Assembly: GCA_963770645.1 (NCBI GenBank)
Contig: CAVYQL010000003.1
Span: forward strand, 558,001 to 622,000
Direction of reading: 5' to 3'
Length of the DNA stretch: 64,000 nucleotides
Origin: Bog-473 sp963770645
GTDB lineage: Bacteria > Actinomycetota > Acidimicrobiia > Acidimicrobiales > RAAP-2
Under the pieces are notes generated by a model. It saw only the letters and a list, made by a program, of their open reading frames with translations, ran no database searches and was not told where the DNA came from. Numbering within the stretch: the first letter of the stretch is position 1; every line of letters starts with the position of its first letter. This document shows, piece by piece, positions 43,586 through 51,653 of the stretch. The translations under genes were made by a program, and so were the position numbers.

Positions 43586-44557
43586 CTACCAGGCGTAGTC
43601 CTCTGGCGCCGTGCGGTGGCCGGGGAAGATCTCGTCGAGGCGCGTCAGCACCTTGTCGTCGAGGGTCACGTCGACGGCGTGCACGGCCGAGTCGAGATGC
43701 TCGGGCGTCCGCGGCCCCACGATCGGGCCCGTGACGGCCGGGCGCGTCAACAACCAGGCCAGGCCGACGGTCCCAGGGTCCTCGCCCACCTCCGCACAGA
43801 GGTCCTCGTACGCCTCGAGCTGAGGACGCCGGGCTTCGATGGTCTCCGCGGCGCGCCCCGCGTAGCGGCGGCTCCCCTCGCGCTCCTTGCGGACGACGCC
43901 GCCGAGCAGCCCGCCCTGGAGGGGCGACCATGGGATCACGCCGAGCCCGTAGGCCTCGGCGGCCGGGAGCACCTCGACCTCGACGTTGCGGACGATCAGG
44001 TTGTAGATGGACTGCTCGCTGACCAGGCCCATGAAGTTGCGGCGCGCCGCGGCCTCCTGCGCCCGGGCGATGTGCCAGCCGGCGAAGTTCGACGACCCGG
44101 CGTAGAGGATCTTGCCCTGGACCCGCAGCACCTCCATCGCCTCCCAGATCTCGTCCCAGCTGCTGCGCCGGTCGATGTGGTGCATCTGGTAGAGGTCGAT
44201 GTAGTCGGTCTGCAGGCGCTTCAGGCTGGCGTCGCAGGCGCGCCGGATGTTGAGGGCCGAGAGCTTGCCCTCGTTGGGCCAGTCACCCATGTCGCCGTAG
44301 AGCTTGGTGGCCATCACGACCTTCTCGCGCCGGCCGCCACCCTGGGCGAACCAGCGGCCGACGATTTCCTCCGTCGCGCCGCGCCCCTTTGAGCGACCGT
44401 AGACGTTGGCCGAGTCGAAGAAGTTGATCCCCGACTCGAGGGCCGAGTCCATGATGGCGAAGGACCTGGCCTCGTCGGTCTCGGGCCCGAAGTTCATGGT
44501 GCCGAGGCAGATGCGGCTGACGGTGAGGCCGGTGCGGCCGAGATGTGTGAAGCGCAT
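43586..44557 (-). CDS. Aldo/keto reductase
   Basis: 323 residues, a complete (alpha/beta)8 aldo/keto reductase. Catalytic tetrad: Asp and Tyr in DSANVYG, Lys in MATKLYG, His in YQMHHID. NADPH-binding block IPWSPLQGGLLGG and GPRTPEHLDSAVHAV near the C-terminus. RFTHLGRTGLTVSRICLGTMNFG at the start (23 residues long; key parts LGRTG and LGTMNFG) is typical of the AKR11/AKR13-like group. Substrate not readable. Convergent with MMPL and divergent from the DUF35/thiolase pair. Confidence 0.92.
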   Translation of the reverse strand: MRFTHLGRTGLTVSRICLGTMNFGPETDEARSFAIMDSALESGINFFDSANVYGRSKGRGATEEIVGRWFAQGGGRREKVVMATKLYGDMGDWPNEGKLSALNIRRACDASLKRLQTDYIDLYQMHHIDRRSSWDEIWEAMEVLRVQGKILYAGSSNFAGWHIARAQEAAARRNFMGLVSEQSIYNLIVRNVEVEVLPAAEAYGLGVIPWSPLQGGLLGGVVRKEREGSRRYAGRAAETIEARRPQLEAYEDLCAEVGEDPGTVGLAWLLTRPAVTGPIVGPRTPEHLDSAVHAVDVTLDDKVLTRLDEIFPGHRTAPEDYAW

Positions 44558-44659
44558 GGGGCCGAACCTAATGGCCCCGGATCACCCCCGCTCCCCCGGG
44601 CGGCCGGGCCGCCCCGTGCGGCCGACGCGAATTCGCCGGTCTCCCGGGCCGACCGGTAA

Positions 44660-44695
44660 AGTGACGACGGTATTTTGAGAATAATGTTTTCGACC
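44660..44695 (+). promoter_or_regulatory. AT-rich promoter/operator island before the DUF35-thiolase operon
   Basis: In very GC-rich surroundings the segment around 44671-44690 is A/T-rich, with an imperfect dyad GAGAATAATGTTTTC (44677-44691; 10 of 15 positions match its own reverse complement). It lies 22 nt before the DUF35 ATG. Compatible with a TetR-type operator or a -10 region; not assignable. Confidence 0.4.
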
Positions 44696-44712
44696 CGAGC
44701 TTGGGGGCTTTG

Positions 44713-45111
44713 ATGGCGCAACAGATTCCGCTGGTCGACTACCTGGTGCTGGGTGAGCACCCCCACCTGGTGGCCAACGAATGCACCTCGTGCGGGGCCC
44801 ATTTCTTCGACCGGCGCAACGCCTGCGCCAACTGCGAGGCCACCGAGTTCAAGAAGGTCGACATCCCCACGACCGGCGAGGTGCGGACGTTCACGATCGT
44901 CACGTTCGCCGCGCCGGGGATCCCGGTGCCCTACGTGGCCGCCGTCGTCGACTGCGAGGGCACCAGCGTGCGGGCGAACCTGATCAACGTGACCCCCGAC
45001 CCCGAGCACGTGACCACGGGCATGAAGGTGCGCCTGGCCACCGACGTGATCGGCACCGACGAGAGCGGCACCGAAGCGGTCGGCTTCGGCTTCGAACCTT
45101 TGGGAGGTTGA
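44713..45111 (+). CDS. DUF35 OB-fold / zinc-ribbon protein
   Basis: 132 residues from the ATG at 44713 with GGGGG just upstream; a TTG at 44701 adds four residues. The zinc ribbon is CTSCGAHFFDRRNACANC (two CxxC pairs), followed by the OB-fold (GEVRTFTIVTFAAPGIPVPYVAAVV in parts, then ANLINVTPDPEHV). It precedes a thiolase gene by 5 nt, the usual partner arrangement. Unlike the 29.3-kb DUF35 gene, its partner keeps the catalytic cysteines. Confidence 0.9.
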   Translation: MAQQIPLVDYLVLGEHPHLVANECTSCGAHFFDRRNACANCEATEFKKVDIPTTGEVRTFTIVTFAAPGIPVPYVAAVVDCEGTSVRANLINVTPDPEHVTTGMKVRLATDVIGTDESGTEAVGFGFEPLGG

Positions 45112-45116
45112 GCGCA

Positions 45117-46328
45117 ATGGCATCAGCATCGGAGGAGGTGTGGGTCCTCGGGATCCACATGACCAAATTCGGCAAGCACCCTGACCTCGACACCGTCGAC
45201 CTGGCGTCCGAGGCGGTACGAGGAGCGCTGGCCGACGGCGGTGTGACCATGAAGGACATGGGCGTCATCGGCGCCGGCAACCTGATGGGTGGCGCGCTGC
45301 CGATCGGACAGGTGCTCCAGAAGCAACTGGGCCAGACCGGCATCCCCGTCTACAACGTGTCGAACGCGTGCGCGACAGGGGCGACGGCGTTGCGAGTGGC
45401 CGTGATGTCCATCAAGGCGGGCGAGACCGACATGGGCCTGGCCTTCGGTGTCGAGAAGCTGGCCGGCGCGGGGCTGCTGGCCGGTGGGAGCCGCAAGAGC
45501 GACGCCGCGGAGTGGACACCCTCGGGCCGCTACGGTGCGGTCGCCGGGGTCGACGGTCGCATCGGAACCGAGATCATGCCGGGCGTGTTCGCGCAGATCG
45601 GCATGGAGTACGGCCACCGCTACGGCGGCACGAGCTTCGAGCTCTTCGCCAAGATCAGCGAGAAGAACCACGCGCACTCCACGCTCAACCCGCTGGCGGC
45701 CTACACCAAGAAGATGACCCTCGACGAGATCATGAACGACGTGATGATCGCCTACCCGAACACGCGCCCGATGTGCTCGGCCAACTGCGACGGCGCGGCC
45801 GCGGCCGTGGTCGTGTCCGGGTCCAAGCTCAAGACATTGTCGCTGGAGCAACAGAGGCGAGCGGTGAAGATCACGGCCTCCATCCTCACCACCGACCCGT
45901 GGGAGGAGGCGTGCCAGATCCTGCCCAATGTCAATGACCTGACCCGCAACGCCGCCGCCCAGGCCTACGAGCAGGCCGGCGTTGGGCCGGCGGACCTCAA
46001 CCTGGTGGAGTTGCACGACTGCTTCGCCACAGCCGAGCTGGTCCATTACGACAACCTCGGGCTCTGCGAGCGCGGCGGCGCCGCCGACTTCTTCAACTCG
46101 GGGGCGACGTGGCGCGACGGCACGACCCCGGTGAACGTCTCGGGCGGTCTCGAGTCAAAGGGCCACCCCATCGCGGCCACGGGTATCGCCAACGTCTGGG
46201 AGGTGACCACCCACCTGCGAGGTGAGGGGGGCGACCGCCAGATCGAAGGCGCCAAAGTCGGCCTGACTCACGTCATCGGCTTGGGCTCGGCCTGCGGCGT
46301 GCACATCTTGGAGAAGTCGGCCGCCTAG
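45117..46328 (+). CDS. SCP2-type thiolase (acetyl-CoA acetyltransferase family)
   Basis: 403 residues from the ATG at 45117, with GGGAGG 9 nt upstream. Catalytic residues are all present: nucleophile Cys in NVSNACATGATALR, His in KGHPIAATG and the C-terminal Cys in GLGSACGVHIL. The overall form is that of lipid-transfer-protein thiolases rather than FadA. It should cleave a 3-ketoacyl-CoA or catalyse the reverse condensation, with the DUF35 protein as partner. Length and start fit the family. Confidence 0.9.
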   Translation: MASASEEVWVLGIHMTKFGKHPDLDTVDLASEAVRGALADGGVTMKDMGVIGAGNLMGGALPIGQVLQKQLGQTGIPVYNVSNACATGATALRVAVMSIKAGETDMGLAFGVEKLAGAGLLAGGSRKSDAAEWTPSGRYGAVAGVDGRIGTEIMPGVFAQIGMEYGHRYGGTSFELFAKISEKNHAHSTLNPLAAYTKKMTLDEIMNDVMIAYPNTRPMCSANCDGAAAAVVVSGSKLKTLSLEQQRRAVKITASILTTDPWEEACQILPNVNDLTRNAAAQAYEQAGVGPADLNLVELHDCFATAELVHYDNLGLCERGGAADFFNSGATWRDGTTPVNVSGGLESKGHPIAATGIANVWEVTTHLRGEGGDRQIEGAKVGLTHVIGLGSACGVHILEKSAA

Positions 46329-46342
46329 AGCCGGGCGCGACA

Positions 46343-47141
46343 GTGACGACCTCGCCCGTCTCGCCCGTCTCGCCCGTCTCGCCCGTCTCGCCGGTCTCGC
46401 CCGTCTACGACACGATCGGGCAGGGCTACGTCGTCAACCGACGCGCCGACCCGCGCTGGGAAGCGGTGATCCACGAGCAGCTCGGCGACGGGCGCGTCGT
46501 CGTGAACGTGGGAGCCGGTACCGGCAACTACGAGCCGCTTGACCGGACGGTCATCGCGGTCGAGCCTTCGCCGCGTCATGGTGGAGCAACGGGCCGGGGG
46601 CGCGGCGCCGGCGGTCCGGGCCAGTGGTTCGGCGCTTCCCCTTCCAGCGGACAGTGCGGACGTGACCATGGCCCTCCTCACCGTGCACCACTGGGACGAC
46701 TGGGCCGCCGGTCTCGCCGAGCTATGCCGGGTGGCGCCGCGCCGAGTCGTCCTGTGCATCGACTTCGAGCTGCACTCGCGCTTCTGGTTCCTCGAGGACT
46801 ACGTCCCCGAGGTGGGTGCGTTCACGCGCGGCTTGGAGCCCGGTGCCGTCACGGTGGCGGAGATCATCGGCGCCACAGCCTCTCTCCCGCTGCTCGTCCC
46901 GCGCGACATGGAGGACGGCGTGCTCGGTGCCTACTGGTGCCGGCCCGAGGCCTACCTCGACCCGGCGGTCCGGGCCAACTGCTCGGGGCTGGCGCTGGCC
47001 GACCCCACCGTCGTTGCCCGGGGTGTTGCTGCGCTCGAGGCGGACCTGTCCAACGGTGCGTGGCAACGGCGGCACGGCGACCTGGCCGAGCTGGCGGACA
47101 TCGACCTCGGGTACCGGCTGGTCGTGGCCGACGCACGCTGA
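46343..47141 (+). pseudogene. Class I SAM-dependent methyltransferase, interrupted by a +1 frameshift
   Basis: The first frame gives the (SPV)n N-terminus, YDTIGQGY, ADPRWEAVIHEQLGD and motif I VVNVGAGTGNYEP. At about 46571 reading must move on by one base: dropping one C from TCG-CCG-CGT joins VEPS to RVMVEQR, the usual Methyltransf_11 sequence, and the second frame then continues SADVTMALLTVHHWDDW, CRVAPRRVVLCIDFE to the stop at 47141. The 799-bp span is one over a multiple of three. Frame-corrected length about 265 residues. Sequencing error or recent inactivation; the second frame is well conserved. Substrate unknown. Confidence 0.83.
46351..46404 (+). repeat. Six 9-bp tandem units CTCGCCCGT
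   Basis: Units at 46351, 46360, 46369, 46378, 46387 (CTCGCCGGT) and 46396. They start 23 nt after the thiolase stop. If the GTG at 46343 is used they encode a repeated Ser-Pro-Val tripeptide at the N-terminus of the methyltransferase-like gene; copy-number change would not shift the frame. Confidence 0.85.
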
Positions 47142-47260
47142 GCCCGGGCGCTCCCCCACTGGCGCGCCGCAGCCCGGGCGCGACGATGCGCCGGCCAACT
47201 GCGCTTTTCAACTGCGCCCGCCGAGTGCGGCTGGCGTGATTCCCGGGGGCGACGACCCGG

Positions 47261-48424
47261 TCAGGCCGCTGCCGGCGGGGGGCGCTGGCGCACCTGCTGG
47301 CGCTGGTTGCGCAGGCGGTTGTGAAACCCGCAGAGCAGGCGCCCGTTCTCCTGGGTGGTCGGCCCGCCCTCGGCCCAGGGCTCGATGTGGTCACCCTGGC
47401 AGTTCTCGGCCGGCTCGTAGCAGTAGGGGTGCGTGCACATGCGGTCCCGCAGCTCGAGGGCGCGGCGGGTCCCACCGGTGAACAAGCGGGCCCGCACGCT
47501 GACGTCGACGCGAGTACCCAGCGAGAAGATGGCACGCTCGAAGTAGGCGGCATCAAGCCAGGGGGTGAGCGCGGCAGGGGTGAGGACGGTGCCGTTCTCC
47601 AGCTCGCAGATGCGCCCGTGCAGTGTCTCGTAGCCGACGAAGACGGAGAAGAGAGGAGCGGGCCGGATGCCGTCGGATGGAGCGCTGCGGCTGCGGGTCG
47701 CCATCTCGACGAGGGCGTCGGCCCGTCGCTGCGCCGAGGTGCGGGCCAGCTCGTCAAGCCTCGCCGTGCGCCCCAAGCGCTCCTTGGCCTCGGCGCAGTC
47801 GGCTTCGAACATGTCGTGCTCGAGGCGGTTGAGCTCGCCGGCCACGATGGTTCCCGAGACCGGGTCCAGAGTCATCTGGCCGAGCCACATCCCGGTGAAG
47901 CTCGCCTCTAAGAAGACGTTGCGGGCCGCCTTGCGGTCCTCGTCGGCGGCTTCGGCCCCGTCGGGATCGGCCAGCTGCTTCCAGTAGGACAGAGCCCGGT
48001 AGAAGTCCTCGAAACCCATCTGGGCGGCCTGGGAGACCAGCATGCCCTCGTCGCGCTCCATGGATGCCTCGGTCCGGTGGCGCCGCGCCGAGGCGATGGC
48101 CCGGGCCTGGTCGACCCCGATGGCCCCCTCACGCCAGGCCTCGGCGCACTCGGGCAGGTGACGCAGCGCCCGCCCGAGACGCACCCGGCGCCGGGCCGCA
48201 CTACGCGGGAGGCGGCAGCGGGTGGCGATCCAGGCGGAGGCCGTCTTGGCCCCGTCGGCCGCCCACTGCTCGCCCGCCTCGAAGCTCGCCGTCGCCTCGG
48301 TGACGAAGGACTCGAAGCGCGACAGGTGGCGGTGCAGCTCCTCGATGGAGGCGCAGTCGCCGTAGTTCTGCGCACCCGACGCCACGAGCGCCTCGAGGGC
48401 CCCGGCGAAGTCGTCCAACTCCAT
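47261..48424 (-). CDS. DUF222 / HNH endonuclease domain protein (13E12-type)
   Basis: 387 residues from the ATG at 48424; the frame continues upstream without conserved content. The first 290 residues are the helical DUF222 module (TASAWIATRCRLPRSAARRRVRLGRAL, VDQARAIASA). The C-terminal HNH site is CTHPYC...NCQGDHIEPWAEGGPTTQENGRLLCGFHN, with the His-Asn-His residues and flanking cysteines for a structural zinc. These proteins are multi-copy in many actinobacterial genomes and are considered mobile or selfish. Nothing else mobile (integrase, terminal repeats) is seen beside it. Confidence 0.9.
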   Translation of the reverse strand: MELDDFAGALEALVASGAQNYGDCASIEELHRHLSRFESFVTEATASFEAGEQWAADGAKTASAWIATRCRLPRSAARRRVRLGRALRHLPECAEAWREGAIGVDQARAIASARRHRTEASMERDEGMLVSQAAQMGFEDFYRALSYWKQLADPDGAEAADEDRKAARNVFLEASFTGMWLGQMTLDPVSGTIVAGELNRLEHDMFEADCAEAKERLGRTARLDELARTSAQRRADALVEMATRSRSAPSDGIRPAPLFSVFVGYETLHGRICELENGTVLTPAALTPWLDAAYFERAIFSLGTRVDVSVRARLFTGGTRRALELRDRMCTHPYCYEPAENCQGDHIEPWAEGGPTTQENGRLLCGFHNRLRNQRQQVRQRPPPAAA

Positions 48425-48972
48425 GACTCGATGAAAGCACAAGGGTGTCACGACGATTCGGGCATGGATCGTGGCCGATCCCGCCGATGCCTCAGTCAGG
48501 TGAGCGCCTTTCACAACACTCGCACAACACACGCAACACCCGCTCGATGTGCCGTGCATCTCTTGATTTCGATTCGCTCGTGCGTTGCGCCTGAAGGTAC
48601 GTCGACCTTGGCCCACACGGCGGGCGGGACATCGGGTCCTGGAGTGGGCCAGCTGGCCGCCGCCGGAATCGAGGCAGACGCCATGGCACTCGTTGGCCTG
48701 TGTCTGCTCGCCGGAGGGCTCGCGCTTCTCGGCGCTGCTCGGGTGCGCTCGGTGCGTGCCCGGTGGGCCGAAAACCCAAGATCGAGCGGGTCAAGCCGTG
48801 AAAGTGACAGCCCTTCGAATTTCCGTTGACACATCGCCGACGAGAGAGACCGTTCGTTGGGAGGGCCGCTGCGCGGATGCCGCCGGAATCGGTCCGGCAA
48901 TACTGGCGCGGCGGCCGCCAGAGAGACCAGCGAGACCAGTGAGACCAGAGAGACCAGAGAGAAAGGAAACGA
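48425..48972. other. Intergenic region with a sortase-signal-like tail remnant
   Basis: 548 bp without a convincing gene. On the plus strand at about 48646-48780 one frame reads GVGQLAAAGIEADAMALVGLCLL followed by GALALLGAA-like hydrophobics and RVRSVRARW (segments given separately), i.e. an LAxTG-like pentapeptide (LAAAG), a hydrophobic helix and a basic tail, the design of a sortase sorting signal with Thr replaced by Ala. It lacks a body and start of its own, so it looks like the 3' remnant of a surface-protein gene. The repeat at 48923-48958 is at the other end. Confidence 0.4.
48923..48958. repeat. Four 9-bp tandem units GAGACCAGN
   Basis: GAGACCAG at 48923, 48932, 48941 and 48950 with one variable base between. 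They lie 15 nt beyond the stop codon of the minus-strand amidohydrolase gene (48973). Confidence 0.85.
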
Positions 48973-50346
48973 CTACGAGGCGCCGGCCGCCAGTGGGACC
49001 GGACGCGCCAGGCTCCAGCTGAAGGTGTCCTCGATGTCGGCCAGATCGAGCGTGGTCGCCAGCTCGGCCACGGTGGGACCGACCCGGTCGGCCACCGCCT
49101 GGAGCTGGTCGGGGTCGAAGGCCCACAGGTCCACCGCATTGGCGCCCAAGATGGGCCGGAGGTCCTCTTCGGGCAGGCCGCCGAAGATGTAGCGAAGCGT
49201 CTGGCGGTGCACGGGCGCCGCGCCCTCGAGGTGCGGGTAGTCGGCGCCCCACATGAGCTTGTCGATGCCGATCTCGTGTCGCATCTCCGCCTCGTAGCGC
49301 TTCATGAGGGAGCCGCCGAGCCACACGTGCTTCTCGAAGTAGTCGCGGGGCCGCATCTTGAGATAGCTGCGGACGGGTGCGCCGCCATGGGTGTCGAAGA
49401 ACGACTCCATGTCGCGAATGAGCGAGGGCAGCCACTGCACGCCGTTCTCGGTGACGACGACGCGCAGGTCGGGATGCCGGTCGAAGACGCCGCCGAAGAT
49501 CATGAACCACAGGGGTCGCCGGGTGAACACGAACACCTCGTAGAGGCCGAGCATGCCGCCGTGCTCCTGGTCGTAGAGGAACTTGGTGTCGGTCGCCGAG
49601 CCCGACGCGCCCGTGTGCAGGGTGACGACCATCTGGTTGTCCTCGCACGCGCTCCAGAACGGCTCGTAGTAGGCGTCCGCGTAGCCGGGAAGCCGCGAGC
49701 CGACCGACATGGCGGGCAGCATCACGCCGCCGAAGATCCCGTGCTGGCGTGCCCACGCCACCTCGGCGACCGCGTGGTCCATGTCGTGGAAGTCGATCGG
49801 CATGCAACCAGCCCGCCGGCCGGGCGCGGCGTTGCAGAAGTCGGCCAGCCAGCGCACGTACCCGTGCAGCGCGGGCCAGACCACCTCGAGGCCCTGGTTG
49901 GCGTGGCCACCGAGGTACATGGCCGGGGACAGCCCCCCGGCCAGGATCGGGCCCGGCAGCGTGACCTCGGCGTGGATCCCCTGCTCTTCGAGCACCGCCA
50001 GCCGGCGGCCGTCGCCATCGCCGGGGATGACCCAGTCGGTGCCGTAGTGCTCGAGCCAGCCGTGCGCGGCATCGATGTCGACGCCCATGCCGGCCAGCCG
50101 GCGTGCTGCGGTGGCGCGCACCGGATCGGACTCGTCGACCTCGCCGGGGTCGAAGCCACCGAACATGGATATGGCCAACGAGGACATGTCGCCGAAGGCG
50201 GCGACCGCCTCGCGGTGCGCGGGGTCGACGTAGGAGAGGAAGTGCTCCAGGCTGTCGGGCGAGGCATGGGTGTCGGCCGACACCACGACGTAGTTGCGCC
50301 CGCTCAGGTCTCCGCTGCCTTCACCCGCACGCGCACCCTCACCCAT
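48973..50346 (-). CDS. Amidohydrolase family 2 (TIM-barrel metal-dependent hydrolase)
   Basis: 457 residues from the ATG at 50346 with GGGAG 9 nt upstream. Metal-site and barrel motifs: SADTHAS at the N-terminus (HxD/TH-type strand 1), VVTLHTGAS (strand 5 His), MIFGGVFDRHPDLRVVVTENG (strand 6) and MWGADYPHLEG (C-terminal Asp). These are the hallmarks of amidohydrolase_2 proteins such as decarboxylases of aromatic or acyl compounds. Actinobacteria carry many; substrates are mostly unknown. Divergent from the membrane protein at 50450. Confidence 0.88.
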   Translation of the reverse strand: MGEGARAGEGSGDLSGRNYVVVSADTHASPDSLEHFLSYVDPAHREAVAAFGDMSSLAISMFGGFDPGEVDESDPVRATAARRLAGMGVDIDAAHGWLEHYGTDWVIPGDGDGRRLAVLEEQGIHAEVTLPGPILAGGLSPAMYLGGHANQGLEVVWPALHGYVRWLADFCNAAPGRRAGCMPIDFHDMDHAVAEVAWARQHGIFGGVMLPAMSVGSRLPGYADAYYEPFWSACEDNQMVVTLHTGASGSATDTKFLYDQEHGGMLGLYEVFVFTRRPLWFMIFGGVFDRHPDLRVVVTENGVQWLPSLIRDMESFFDTHGGAPVRSYLKMRPRDYFEKHVWLGGSLMKRYEAEMRHEIGIDKLMWGADYPHLEGAAPVHRQTLRYIFGGLPEEDLRPILGANAVDLWAFDPDQLQAVADRVGPTVAELATTLDLADIEDTFSWSLARPVPLAAGAS

Positions 50347-50449
50347 AGCCCCCGACTCCCTCCAGATTCCCTGGTCAGTGCCCCGCACACTACTGCCGGC
50401 CCCCCAGGTCGGGGACCGGTGGCGTACCCCGATAATTTCGGCGGCAGTC

Positions 50450-51233
50450 ATGCACACCTCCTCGACGTTGGTCCTCGTCCTCGCCGTCTTTGCCGCCAGC
50501 CTGGTCGAGATGGTCGAGGCATTGACCATCGTCGTCGCCGCGGGCGTCAGCCGGGGCTGGCGCTCCGCCCTCGAGGGCGCGGTGGCTGCGGTGTTGGTCC
50601 TGGGCCTGTTGGTCGTCGCGGTCGGCGTGCCCCTGATCAGATACATCCCGCTCGACGCCCTGCGGGTCATTGTCGGCGCCTTGCTCCTGGTGCTCGGCCT
50701 GTCGTGGCTGCGCAAGGCAATCCTGCGGGCCAGCGGACACAAGGCACTGCACGACGAGGACAAGATCTATGCGGAGACCGTGGCCGAACTCGGTGCCGAG
50801 CCGAAAGAAGACGCCGCCGCCCGCAAGGCGGGACGCGACGGCGTCGGTTTCGTGGTCGCCTTCAAGGGCGTCTTCCTCGAGGGCACCGAGGTCGTCCTGA
50901 TCGTCATCAGCCTCGGTGCGGCACAGCACCGTCTCGGCCTCGCCGCGCTCGGCGGCAGGTGCGGCGTTCGTCCTCGTGGCGATCGTCGGCCTCGTCGTGG
51001 CGCGCCAACTCAGTGAGGTCCCGGAGAACACCATCAAGACGGTGGTCGGCGTCATGTTGACCAGCTTCGGCGTGTTCTGGGTCGGCGAAGGTGCCGGTGT
51101 GCACTGGCCGGGTGACGACCTGGCCATCCCGGTGCTGGTCGGCTTCTTCGCCGTCGTCTACGTGGCGTACACGGCACTCCTGCGCACACGCTTCCCCGCG
51201 CCCGTGGCCGAGGCCGAAGGAGCTCGGCCATGA
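50450..51233 (+). pseudogene. COG4280-like multi-spanning membrane protein, interrupted by a +1 frameshift
   Basis: About 260 residues after correction. Two similar halves each start with a Glu-bearing helix: LVEMVEALTIVVAAGV and FLEGTEVVLIVISLG, the second reminiscent of the REGxE motif of iron permeases but not the same. Frame one ends in non-conserved sequence after GLAALG; deleting one base at 50951-50954 (GGCGGCAGG) joins it to AGAAFVLVAIVGLVVARQL in the next frame, which runs to the stop at 51233. The 784-bp span is one over a multiple of three. A small membrane-protein gene overlaps its stop (ATGA). Confidence 0.75.
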
Positions 51234-51454
51234 CCGGCGCCGTGACGCGTGCGCTCCGTGCCTTCGGCCACTTCTGGTGGGATTTCCTGATCGGCGACAC
51301 ACCCGAGCTGGCGCTGGCGACCGGGATCATCGTCGCGGTGGCCTTCCTCCTCGCGGGGACCAGACTCGCAGGCGCTCTCGTGCTCCCGCTCCTGGCTGCG
51401 GCGTTCCTCCTGGCCAGCGCGCTGCGCGGCCGCCGGCGGGCCCCCGGCGACTGA
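51230..51454 (+). CDS. Small two-helix membrane protein
   Basis: 74 residues, ATG 51230 overlapping the preceding stop (ATGA), so co-translated with the COG4280-like protein and likely its partner. Two hydrophobic segments (ELALATGIIVAVAFLLAG and ALVLPLLAAAFLLASAL) and a basic C-terminus. No family recognised. Confidence 0.8.
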   Translation: MTGAVTRALRAFGHFWWDFLIGDTPELALATGIIVAVAFLLAGTRLAGALVLPLLAAAFLLASALRGRRRAPGD

Positions 51455-51653
51455 GGGCGGCCGCACCGACTCTCCGACCGCGTCGTGGTGGGCGTGGAAG
51501 GGGCACCTGGACGCGTCCCTCCACCTGCTGGCAAGCTCCAGGCAGCGTCTGTCCGCCTCGCGCTGTGGCGTGAGCGGTGGACGCGCACGGAGGGCGGTAT
51601 TGGCGTCGCCCCAGACAGGGCCCTTGGCGAGCCCTTGGCGAGAGGAGCACACA

